Shown: positions 9,345 through 16,640, counted from the stretch's first letter. The stretch: 17,569 nucleotides of DNA from Kalaharituber pfeilii (GCA_015179045.1 WHUZ01000259.1:1-17569); one strand, 5' to 3'. Numbers and translations: made by a program. Notes: generated by a model from the letters alone, not told the origin.

Positions 9345-9438
9345 TCTACAGGGTTCCTTAGATATGATCCGAGTTGTAGTATCGAATGGTATGTTTATTT
9401 TGAGTCTGCGGGGTTCCTCAGTGTGACTGAGTTGCAGT
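9345..9438 (-). repeat. Two related hairpin units in the Copia leader
   Basis: Unit A (9345-9380) and unit B (9405-9438) share the plan CTRCR-GGGTTC-hairpin-TTGYAG. The outer stem is CTACA/TGTAG in A and CTGC/GCAG in B, so the third pair changes from A-T to G-C with pairing kept. The inner stem is CTCAGT/ACTGAG in B, perfect around GTG, and CTTAGAT/ATCCGAG in A, with one mismatch and one wobble. Confidence 0.6.
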
Positions 9439-9481
9439 GTTGATTTTTGGCGCAGTTAGTGATCCTTTGGTGTTTTGCTAC

Positions 9482-9512
9482 CCGGCTTCAACGGTACGTC
9501 GGGCTCATAACC
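9482..9512 (-). other. Candidate primer-binding site (internal tRNA-Met)
   Basis: The plus strand reads cggtacgtcgggctcataa then cc. GGGCTCATAACC equals the anticodon arm (CAU) of initiator-type tRNA-Met, preceded by a D-loop-like CGGTA. On the element's minus strand this is complementary to a tRNA-Met 5' half, the kind of primer used by Drosophila copia. It lies about 21 bp inside the inferred LTR end rather than touching it, which weakens the call. Confidence 0.4.
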
Positions 9513-9533
9513 TTTAAGAATTATGAGGCTATG

Positions 9534-9858
9534 TGTGGAGGAATGGTTGCGTTTGCGTGATAAATCAACAGGTAAAATTCAGCGTATATGAAAGCTTGCT
9601 AAGTACACGATTTCTAGCTCTGCTCTGGCGAAAACAATAAACACATAGGAAATTCGTCTCTTATATCCTGCTTCTTTTACTATAAACTGGCCGTTTTGGG
9701 ACCCTTATTTCTTCTCTATCCATAAAGGGGCCGTTTCGGGCTTAGACCATAATAATCCCTACAGCGAGAGTACAACGTGATTCCTACAGTCAGAAACAGG
9801 CCTATCGTATATGTGCAATGGGCTTGCGCATGTAAAGCACGTTGCAAATACCCTCACA
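9534..9858 (-). repeat. 5' LTR of the Copia element
   Basis: On the minus strand it would start TGTGAGGG (9858) and end CCTCCACA (9534), an imperfect inverted pair with TG...CA ends. TATA-like GATATAAGAG lies near 9658-9667 on the minus strand. The boundaries are inferred, because the partner LTR is missing and no target duplication can be tested. Confidence 0.5.
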
Positions 9859-9890
9859 GGAGTACATGCATGTTAAAATACTTCAGAAGT

Positions 9891-9966
9891 AGGTTATCCA
9901 GGAGCTAAGTCATACATGAACTGAGTCTAGGTTATTCGGAAGCTAAGTCATATGTGAACTGAGTCA
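9891..9966. repeat. 38-bp direct tandem repeat, two copies
   Basis: 9891-9928 and 9929-9966 both read aggttatYc followed by agctaagtcatayRtgaac and tgagtc. They differ at about five or six positions. Confidence 0.85.
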
Positions 9967-10042
9967 TTCCCATCCCAGAGTTTGCTAGCTCAGGCTTCGC
10001 TTTCTCCTCTTTCATCTCCTTACTCCTTCGAAACACACCTTG

Positions 10043-10074
10043 CAAACACACAAACACGCAAACACGCAAACACG
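10043..10074. repeat. 8-bp tandem repeat, four copies
   Basis: caaacacR repeated four times, the first unit ending in A and the other three in G. Confidence 0.9.
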
Positions 10075-10269
10075 CAGCATCTCTCCTTCACAGCAACCCC
10101 CCTTCGCAGCAACTGCCTTCCCCTCCTAGCTCTCGGCAGCTCCTCAGGTACACTCCGCGATACCCCCCTCAAAGTCTCCCCCCCGCAGCAAGAGCATCTC
10201 ACTCAAACTTTTTTACAGAACTCCTTGCTCGTCACGCACGAAATTGACACGCACTGAGTTCACGTGCTA

Positions 10270-10345
10270 AACTCACGCGCCGCCTAGCTCACACGCCGCC
10301 GAACTCATACGCCGCAGAAGAACTCATACGTCGCAGAACTCGCGC
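10270..10345. repeat. 16-bp degenerate tandem repeat, four copies plus a partial
   Basis: Units of the form aRctcaYRcgYcgcMK start at 10270, 10286, 10302 and 10321 (a 3-bp insert precedes the last), with a partial unit from 10337. Differences are largely C/T or G/A. Confidence 0.8.
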
Positions 10346-10447
10346 TGATTTTACGTGTGCTGAATTCCTGAGGTGTACTTATGCCTAACTCACCTACTGG
10401 ACTCTCCAGCCAACTTGCCAGCCTAATACCTTCACATTGTCACTGCC

Positions 10448-10640
10448 TTGTTGCTTTTTCACTTCTTCTTTTACTTTTTGCTAGACTATTCACTGTGTAA
10501 AACATTCTATGCGTAGTGCCTGAATTTTTACAAAGTTAGTACCTTAATTATTTGTGCATAACGCATCATAATTTTCGTGGAAGATGTCGGAAGCAGAAGG
10601 AAAAAGGAGATTTGAGAGAGTTCGAGAGGTGAATGCTGAG
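10448..10640 (+). repeat. Leader and first codons of the oxygenase-like gene, copy 1
   Basis: Matches 12598-12779 in the same orientation at roughly 75-80% with small indels. The best block is gctagactattcact (about 10479-10494). The match covers the untranslated leader and the first 19 codons. Confidence 0.85.
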
Positions 10641-11543
10641 GTGGAGGCAACAATGCCCATTAGGAAGTCCAGGGAGTATGCTGAAGTCTTCCATAAGCAT
10701 ATCCGAAGCTTGGTGAATTTGTTTAATAAGCTTCCGATTACCTCAACTGTGGTTTCTTTTCAAGACTTAATAGTTGATCAAGACAAAAAAATTTAGCACT
10801 CTGATGTCGAGTATGATCAACTCTTTGAACAGGCTAGATTAATGGAACAGAGTGGAAGATGGATATCTTCGGAAGGTAGTAAATTACTGGTTAGGAACTG
10901 GAGGTCATGTGACAACATCACCTTCATTCAGGAAGATCAATAGTGGATGCTCCACAAATTCCAGGAGGGAATCGAATTCATGAAGAAGAGGGATAAAAGG
11001 GAAGGGGAAAGACTGGTAAAGGCTACCGAGAGACCGAACAGGGTTATCACAATTGAAGAAATTCAGGACAGAACAGTAGCAACACAGGACATTATTGACT
11101 TTATTGAGAAAAGCGAGGGAATGGACCCTTTTCCCCTGGAAGACCAGATAGAGGATTTGATCATAGTGGCACAGTACCAGGTAAACAACACGCACAATGA
11201 TGGGGAATATATCATCTGCACCCCAGGGGAGGATGACACATACAGCAACAGTTCAATCAGGACAGTAACTGTAGCACCCAGAACGGTGACTCTAGATCAA
11301 GGCGGACCCATCAGTCCGTAATTGGATTACTCTCCACGTCCTCCTACTTTCACTCCGGCCACCCTCCTCGTCCCCCTACTCCTACTCCTCGTTTTATTTT
11401 ATTTGCTATTACATATATATACTAATTTTAAAAATATAGTATCCTATTGGAAAATCGGTAGATATTCAAATGCAAAAAGATACTCTTACAGCCATTTATT
11501 CCTTGCAAGAGGAATATTCACCACCTCCTCCAGGGACAGATAA
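10584..11543 (+). pseudogene. Unrecognised acidic/charged protein, N-terminal part of the oxygenase-like gene
   Basis: ATG at 10584 is supported by conservation of the start (MS.A.GK.RFERV..VN.E) in copy 2. One frame runs 245 codons to TAA at 11319-11321, interrupted by TAG at 10794-10796 and 10941-10943. The frame stays readable across both stops, which are easily derived from CAG. The product is rich in Glu, Lys, Asp and Arg and probably helical (KHIRSLVNLFNKL, FQEGIEFMKKRDKREGERL, then acidic DIIDFIEKSEGMDPFPLED). After the TAA the same frame continues to 11543 with a Pro-rich piece and a 20-residue hydrophobic run (about 11359-11421) that would be a membrane helix if translated. I do not recognise the family. 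A Gag-like or accessory role is possible. Confidence 0.55.
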
Positions 11544-12150
11544 TTGCCGTCACTCTAAAGTGGCTTCACTTTGTCAAAGGCACTCTACTTTTGGAGTATA
11601 TCACTTAGCATATTGGATGCAGAAAGGACATACTTTTAACCCACCTACTTTGGTCAGGGATATTAGATCTGCTGGCTACAAGCAGCGAGCTGTAGGTGCT
11701 TTCTTTAATAATATTTCTCAATTTAAGTATTGGAATGCTTTTTTTTAGTTATTGATCCTGATTGTTATTTACGTTATTGATCCTGATTGTTATTTACGTT
11801 ATTGGAGGCTTTTTTAGGAAGATTGTTCTAATAATGTACCATGTTCTTTACTGAATACTTCTCATCGTGCCTGTTTTTATGGACTTGCTTTATTTCGAAA
11901 TACTCAAGTCGAAGCTCAGAAAGACTATAATAATACTCCTGATGCTTGGGTGGCTATGTGTTATTGGGGAAACTTTACAAGAGGAGAGTTAGTTTTGCCT
12001 GATTTAGGGATAAAGTTAAAGTTTCAGCAAGGAGATGTTATTTTTTTTCGTTCTCGTTTACTTGAGCATTTTGTTGGAGACTTTGATGGTGCCCATTCCA
12101 GTATTGTTTTTGTTTCATATGAGAAGATTTTAAATAAAACTTGGCTTTAA
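11440..12150 (+). pseudogene. 2-oxoglutarate/Fe(II) oxygenase-like domain (TET/JBP-like), inactivated
   Basis: An open frame from 11440 to TAA at 12148-12150 is broken by TAG at 11746-11748 and 11815-11817. The N-terminal part (DTLTAIYSLQEEY, GTDNCRHSKVASLCQRHSTF) is unfamiliar. The C-terminal part reads DAWVAMCYWGNFTRGELVL, PDLGIKLKFQQGDVIFFRS, RLLEHFVGDFDGAHSSIVF. This fits the double-stranded beta-helix core of TET/JBP-type dioxygenases: G.F.GGEL.LP.L, then PGDV..F.S..LEH, then G.R.S.V.F. The distal iron His is LEH (12067-12069). The HxD motif would be QKD (11917-11925), with His replaced by Gln, and the 2-oxoglutarate Arg is His (12094-12096). Active relatives oxidise methylated bases or protein side chains. 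This copy is dead. The assignment is by motif only. Confidence 0.55.
11749..11798. repeat. 25-bp perfect tandem duplication inside the oxygenase-like gene
   Basis: ttattgatcctgattgttat plus ttacg occurs at 11749-11773 and again at 11774-11798, with ttattg of a third unit following. It shifts the frame by one and lies directly after a T8 run (11739-11746). Confidence 0.95.
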
Positions 12151-12456
12151 ACTAGATTAATCTTCTAGATCATACTTTCTATATTTCGATCCATATTATA
12201 TGCCTATAATTATAACCAGCAGCTGGTTGCTGACTCTAAGGGTAAGCCAAGCTAATAATCATTGGTCAAACTCTCAGGGCAAGTCAGTTACTGATCGTTC
12301 ATCAAACTCTGAGAGTAAGATAGTTTTTCGTAGGAAAGAAAAATATTTGAATTTGGTTTAATCGTTTTTTTCCTTTAAGACAGTTGTTTATTCATAGTAA
12401 AATTGCACACTTGCCTCTACTACTTATTAAACTCTTATATTTGTTTCTTCAGTATC
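12151..12456. other. 3' flank of the oxygenase-like gene, no gene seen
   Basis: AT-rich. It contains an 8-bp inverted repeat ACTCTCAG/CTGAGAGT (12270-12277 and 12309-12316) within repeated gtcaaactct.ag.g.aag-like phrases. No coding frame. Confidence 0.5.
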
Positions 12457-12779
12457 TGTAACGGACCAGCCTCACTGGGCCATTAGCCAGCGCTAAGTCG
12501 CAGATGAAGTCAGGCGGGCCACACAGTGCTCACAAGTTTAAGCAGAATGATGCTTGTAGAGGAAAGAGTATGGTCAGGAGAGTATATGTTTTATTGCTTG
12601 TTACTTGTTCAATCTTCTTTTTACTTGTTGCTAGACTATTCACTTCTGTGCGTAGTACCTGAACATTCACATTGTTAGCACCTTAATGATTTGTGCGCAG
12701 TACCTAATAGTTCTGGTAGAATATGTCTAAGGCAAAAGGAAAAGAGAGGTTTGAGAGAGTTCAAGCAGTAAATACTGAG
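12457..12779 (+). pseudogene. Second, truncated copy of the oxygenase-like gene start with an LTR-like 5' edge
   Basis: 12598-12779 repeats the leader and start of the gene at 10448-10640. ATG at 12723 opens 19 codons (MSKAKGKERFERVQAVNTE) that stop matching exactly at 12779, next to a T-rich run. Upstream, 12457 begins TGTAACGGACCAGCC, which looks like the first bases of a fungal Gypsy LTR. Positions 12472-12597 have no counterpart before copy 1. The copy is either an independent insertion of the same element cut short by the sequence to its right, or part of a tandem array. Confidence 0.6.
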
Positions 12780-12780
12780 A

Positions 12781-12808
12781 TTTTTTTTTTTGTTTTTTTT
12801 TTTTTTTA
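12781..12808 (-). other. T11-G-T16 run (poly-A on the minus strand)
   Basis: Read on the minus strand, this is a poly-A of about 28 nt after gaaattatatt. It lies at the exact point where homology of the second oxygenase-gene copy ends and at the downstream end of the minus-strand Gypsy-2 LTR sequence. Confidence 0.8.
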
Positions 12809-12865
12809 ATATAATTTCTCGCTTGCTGTAAAGAATGGGTCAGGGCCGGGGTCGAGATACAGGGT

Positions 12866-12901
12866 AGGCAGCGCGTGCCAGGGAGGTAGCGCGTGCCAGG
12901 G
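12866..12901. repeat. 18-bp tandem duplication
   Basis: aggYagcgcgtgccaggg occurs twice (12866-12883 and 12884-12901), followed by aggcag of a third unit. Confidence 0.9.
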
Positions 12902-13045
12902 AGGCAGTGGAGTTCACGGCGGGTAGAGACAGTAGGCGCTATATGATGTAGAGAGATGTATGCAGAATTACGTACAGCCTGAGTGTGGATACAAGTTGTT
13001 ACGTAAGGAGCAGAGAGGGATGTGAGGATGAGCCTCCTTTATGGA

Positions 13046-13120
13046 GAGCCCAGGAATCTTGGCAGAAGAACCTTCTAGATACAAGAGAATCAAACGAGCC
13101 CAGAAACTTGGCAGAAGAAC
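13046..13120. repeat. Duplicated 25-bp block, 50 bp apart
   Basis: gagcccaggaatcttggcag plus aagaac at 13046-13071 recurs with small differences at 13096-13120. Confidence 0.85.
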
Positions 13121-13194
13121 AAACTAGCACGGGAGAAACTTCGAGCTAATGCAGGAGAACATTCTGGACGAATCATGGATACAAGAGAATATGC

Positions 13195-13601
13195 AGGAAC
13201 ATACGAGCAGCGACCGAGATACAAGCGGCTGCTGTGCGTAAGGACTCGGGGCGGGCGGCGAGGGTCGGAGCTTTCAGGCACTGCCGCTACGTAGCGGCTC
13301 GGCAGGAGTTCGGGCTGTGGCAGGGAATATGTAGGAACATACGGGCAGCGACCGGGATGTAAGCGGCTGCTGTGCGTAAGGACTCAGGGCGGGCGGTGAG
13401 GGTCGGAGCTTTCAGGTACTGCCGCTACGCGGCGGCTCGGCAGGAGTTTGGGCTGTGGCAGGGAATATGTAGGAACATACGGGCAGCGACCGGGATGCAA
13501 GCGGCTGCTGTGCGTAAGGACTCAGGGTGGGCGGCGAGGGTCGGAGCTTTCAGGTACTGCCGCTACGCGGCGGCTCGGCAGGAGTTCGGGCTGTAGCAGG
13601 G
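13195..13601. repeat. 138-bp minisatellite, three copies
   Basis: Units start at 13195, 13333 and 13471 with aggaacatacg. The third ends after about 131 bp. They are nearly identical, and the first is the most divergent. The unit length is a multiple of three, so an open frame on the plus strand runs through two copies without being a gene. Each unit carries a GC-rich palindromic core, perfect over 16 bp in the first copy (13283-13298). Confidence 0.95.
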
Positions 13602-13674
13602 TCTCGGGGCTTCGGGTCTCGCGTGTCACGTGCGGGAGGAGTATTTCGGCCGTGGTGGAGGTTGGTTCGTTACA

Positions 13675-13689
13675 GTAGCCTCTCTTCTA
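13675..13689 (-). other. Polypurine tract of Gypsy-2
   Basis: On the minus strand tagaagagaggctac lies directly before the LTR start TGTAACG, where the plus-strand primer is expected. Confidence 0.55.
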
Positions 13690-13732
13690 AAGGGAGAGCT
13701 CCAGCGAACTTCAGGGTCAAGGTACTGCGGTA

Positions 13733-14248
13733 TTAGGTCTTCGTATGTGCTACTCGTCTCGGTGGGGGTCGTGGTCGAGGTTTTGCAGGGTAGGAGTCGT
13801 GGAAACGTTGGACCAACAAGGGGGCGTTAGCACACAACTCTGCAGGTTCCCAGGTGGGGTGGTCGTAACCAGTCCAGTGAACGAGGTATTCCAGCTTATT
13901 GTACCTTCGGCGGGAGTCAAGGATTTCTTCAACTTCGTACTCCTCTTCGTCTTCGACAATGACAGGGGGTGGTGGTTCTTGGGTCTGGCCAGGGAGGGGG
14001 TCGGTAGCGACAGGTTCAAGCAGGGAGGTGTGAAATACGGGATGGACCTTCATTGAGGGGGGGAGTTCGAGCCTAAACGCATGAGAGGAAATCTTCTCTT
14101 GGATCTTGAACCTTCCCAATCTCTTATAGTCAAGCTTTCCAGAGGGTCACATGGTACGCAGGTTTCATCGAAGTAACCAGACCTCATCACCGACGTCATA
14201 CTTGGGTGCGGGCAGGCGATGCCGGTCAGAGTTTTCAGCCTGTACAGC
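13733..14248 (-). pseudogene. Gypsy-2 integrase C-terminus and chromodomain
   Basis: This continues the integrase frame after a TAA at 14249-14251. It reads PKYDVGDEVWLLR, then TGA (14165-14167) and TGA (14147-14149), then GRFKIQEKISSHAFRLELP and VHPVFHTSLLEP, the GPY-type C-terminal module. A Pro/acidic linker leads to the chromodomain (13787-13945): EYEVEEILDSRRR, LEYLVHWTGYDHPTWEPAEL, LLVQRFHDSYP. Its aromatic cage positions (Tyr, Trp, Trp) look intact, so histone reading would be possible if translated. All three stops can arise from C-to-T change (CAA to TAA, CGA to TGA twice). The final stop is at 13733-13735. Confidence 0.9.
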
Positions 14249-15292
14249 TTATGCCCACTTGATTTCAGTTCGCAGGTACTCCTCGAGGGCCTGTAGGCAG
14301 TCAGCATACTCCTGAAGGACCGGAAGGCTGGGTAACTTGGTGTTGGGCTTGGGGAGCAGGGTGTAGCGCGGATGGTAGCCATAATTGGCGAAGAAGGGGG
14401 TTACTCCTGTGGTTGAGGATAGGGTATTGTTGTATGCGAATTCGGCCAAGGTGAGAAGGTCAGCCCAGTTGTCCTGTTGGTAGTTGCAGTATCCCCGCAG
14501 GTACTGTTCCAGGATCGCGTTGACTCGCTCGGTTTGTCCATCGGTCTGGGGGTGGAAGCTGGTTGAGAGTTTCTGTTGGATTCCGAGAAGTTCGCAGAGG
14601 GTTCTGGAGAATTCGGAGGTGAACTGGGTACCTCTATCGGAGACAATGGATTCTGGCAAGCCATGTAATCTGAACACGTGATCAAAAAAGAGCTGGGCGG
14701 TATCCTTGGAGTTGGCATCGGACCGGGTAGCGAGGTAATGCGCCATTTTCGTGAGGCGGTCCACCACAACTAAGATCGCATCCTTACCATTAGACTCAGG
14801 CAGTCCGGTGATGAAGTCCATGGACAGGGAATTCCACCTTCGTTGAGGTATTTCTAAGGGTTTCAGGAGTCCGTAGGGTGCATGGCGAACAGGTTTGATA
14901 CGGGAGCAGGTATCACAGTTCCGGATGTAGCGGGCTATGGTTGTACGCATGCCAGGCCAGTAGTAGTTTCGGGACAAAATCTCATATGTCGAAGCTTGCC
15001 CTGGGTGTCCTGCTGCGGGGTGGTCGTGACAGGTACGAATAATCTTGGTTCGTAGTTCGAGGTTGTCAGGGATGTATACCAGTCCGTAGATGTATAAGAC
15101 ACCGTCCTTGAAGTCGCATTCTCCCAGAGGGACCTTAGGATGTCGTTTTTCTCCTTTTTCTAGTGCCTTCCGTATGTCCTGGGCGAAGGAGTCGGTTTGG
15201 GTCAGGGTCTGGATCACGGCTTCATGACTAATTACCATAGCGTTCAAGGAGAGGGAGGAGAATTTTTCGCCTGGGATGACTTCTTGTATTGG
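14249..15292 (-). pseudogene. Gypsy-2 integrase core
   Basis: It inserts element DNA into the genome. The reading frame is open from the frameshift near 15293 down to the TAA at 14249. The HHCC zinc domain is HDHPAAGH ... NCDTCSRIK. The catalytic triad is Asp in SMDFITGLP (14816-14818), Asp in VSDRGTQF (14636-14638) and Glu in GQTERVN (14528-14530); the last two are 35 residues apart, a perfect DD35E. WADLLTLAEFAYNN and TPFFANYGYHPR close the core. The core is complete at normal length, so this part could be recent. It lacks its own start codon, being part of pol, and is entered only through a shifted frame. Confidence 0.92.
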
Positions 15293-15838
15293 CCTAGCAC
15301 GATTATCCCTTCCTTAGGGAGATCTCCAGATCGTCTTGTGAGTGCATCAGCCTTCCCATTCTTATCTCCGGGCCGGAAGGTAATCCTAAAGTCGTATTGG
15401 GCGAGCTCTCCTGCCCATCGGGCTTGGCGACGGTTTAACAGGGTCTTGGACTTAAACGTCTCTAGGTTATGGTGGTCGGTAATGATGGTGAATGGCTGCG
15501 GTAGTGCATGTAGGTATATGTGCCACTCGTTGACTGCTTGTACGATGGCCAATAGTTCCTTATCTCCAATTCCGTAGTTGCTCTCTGCTGGTGACATTTT
15601 CTTACTCATAAAGGCAACTGGGTGCAGTACCATTTTGCCGTTCTCGGGGAATTTTTGTGACAGGATTCCGGATGTGGTATGGTCGGAGGCATCGGTTTCC
15701 AGGATTGTTTCCAGTTCAGGTTCAAAGTGCCGTAATATGGGTGCGGAGGTGAAGGCTTCCTTCAGTTTCTCGAATACCTGGCTACATTCTTCATTCCACT
15801 TGAACTCGGTTCCTTTTCTCAGCAGGTTGAAGAAGGGT
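15244..15838 (-). pseudogene. Gypsy-2 RNase H
   Basis: The frame carries [20 protein letters not shown] and FTSAPILRHFEPE (tether), ETDASDHTTSGILSQ (catalytic Asp block), SNYGIGDKELLAIVQAV (catalytic Glu), FTIITDHHNLETFKS and RQARWAGELAQYDFRI, ending GDKNGKADALTRR. All RNase H blocks are present. A one-base loss near 15838 separates it from RT, and another near 15293 separates it from integrase (VLGQYKK in place of VLGPIQEVIPGE). Confidence 0.9.
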
Positions 15839-16640
15839 TGCAAATTGCTGAGTACTGGTGAATAAACCTTCGGTAGAAGTTCGCGAACCCTAGGAAGCAT
15901 TGAAGGTCTTTGGTAGAGTTGGGTGTTTCCCATTCAGTGATGGCTGAAACCTTCGCGGGGTCCATTCTGATACCTTGTTCGGAGATGATAAATCCTAGAA
16001 AACACGTTTCTGTGACAGAGAATTCGCACTTTTCCGGTTTAACAAAGAGTCCGGCTTCCTGGAGTTTGGCTAGCACTTTCCGTACCTGGTTCCTATGCTC
16101 ACTCTTGTTCTTGGAGTATATCAGGATGTCGTCAAGGTATACACAGCAAAAGACGTCGAGGTATTCCCTCAAGGTGTCATTCACGAATCGTTGACATGTT
16201 GCTGGGGCGTTGGTGAGTCCAAAGGGCATGACGAGAAATTCAAACAGTCCATACCGAGTCCGGAAAGCCGTTTTCCACTCATCGCCTTCCTTGATTCGAA
16301 TGAGGTTGAAGGCAGAGCGGAGGTCTAGTCGAGTGAAGATTCGTGCTCCTCTGACCTGGTTCAGGGTCTCTTCAATTCTAGGCAATGGGTATCGATCCTT
16401 CTTGGTGATGTCGTTCAAGGCTCGGTAGTCAACGCAGAGGCGGAGTGATCCATCCTTCTTCTTGACAAATAAGATGGGTGAGGCGGCTGAGGAGGAGGAC
16501 GGTCGAATAAAGGATTTGGCCAGGTTTTCGTCTAGCAGCGACGGACCTCCTGTAATTCTGAGTCTGACATAGAGTACATTCGTCCAAATGGTGGCTTAGT
16601 CCCCTCTTCTAGGGGTATCTCGTGGTCTACGTAACCGGTG
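15836..16640 (-). pseudogene. Gypsy-2 reverse transcriptase
   Basis: Blocks in order: [19 protein letters not shown], then a base loss near 16533, [74 protein letters not shown], and [13 protein letters not shown] with the catalytic YLDD at 16128-16139. [18 protein letters not shown] and [13 protein letters not shown] end the thumb. This is a complete Ty3/Gypsy RT core. Frameshifts near 16630 and 16533 lie before it and one near 15838 after it. The one-base nature of these breaks leaves open that some are sequencing or assembly errors. Confidence 0.92.

Larger units (their letters stand above)
9187..9533 (-). other. Copia 5' leader
   Basis: The stretch between the LTR and the gag ATG has no open frame of note on the minus strand. 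It contains a tRNA-Met-like primer site (9482-9512), an inverted repeat (ctcataa / ttatgag, 9504-9510 and 9521-9527) and two related hairpin units (9345-9380 and 9405-9438). Leaders of LTR elements carry priming and packaging signals, which fits these structures. Confidence 0.55.
6271..9858 (-). mobile_element. Truncated Ty1/Copia element
   Basis: Reading the minus strand from 9858 down gives one LTR, a leader, gag with a zinc knuckle, protease, the integrase zinc and catalytic region, and an acidic linker, which is Copia order. The reading stops at 6271, before any RT or RNase H motif, exactly at the Gypsy-1 LTR terminus. The missing half and the 3' LTR are absent from the window, including from the other side of Gypsy-1. 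Gag and protease stay in one frame apart from stops; two single-base shifts occur in the integrase. Confidence 0.85.
9859..10447. other. Gene-free region with short tandem repeats
   Basis: No recognisable coding frame. The 91-codon plus frame here is Ser/Thr/Leu-rich and formed by pyrimidine-rich repeats. The region holds three separate short tandem arrays (listed below) and a CT-rich segment at about 9990-10200. It lies between the Copia LTR and the leader of the oxygenase-like gene and may be the LTR or promoter region of that gene's element. Confidence 0.5.
12809..13674 (-). repeat. 3' LTR of Gypsy-2, with tandem repeats in U3
   Basis: It starts TGTAACGAACC at 13674 (minus strand), right after a purine-rich tract. 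U3 holds the 138-bp array at 13195-13601, a duplicated 25-bp block and an 18-bp duplication. A TATA-like catatagcgcc lies at about 12946-12956 on the minus strand. The downstream end is uncertain: either at the poly-A near 12808, or as far as 12457, where ccgttaca on the minus strand would complete an inverted terminal pair and give an LTR of about 1.2 kb. Confidence 0.6.

Noticed and set aside
9480..9530. A tRNA-Met gene
   Set aside because: Only the D-loop and anticodon arm resemble tRNA. No T-arm (GGTTCGA) or acceptor stem follows.
13195..13601. CRISPR-like array
   Set aside because: Units are contiguous 138-bp tandem copies with no unique spacers, in a eukaryotic LTR context.
13372..13830. 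Overlapping plus-strand frames with repeated GAFRYCRYAAARQEF peptides
   Set aside because: They arise from the 138-bp minisatellite, whose length is a multiple of three. They lie in an LTR and have no homology value.
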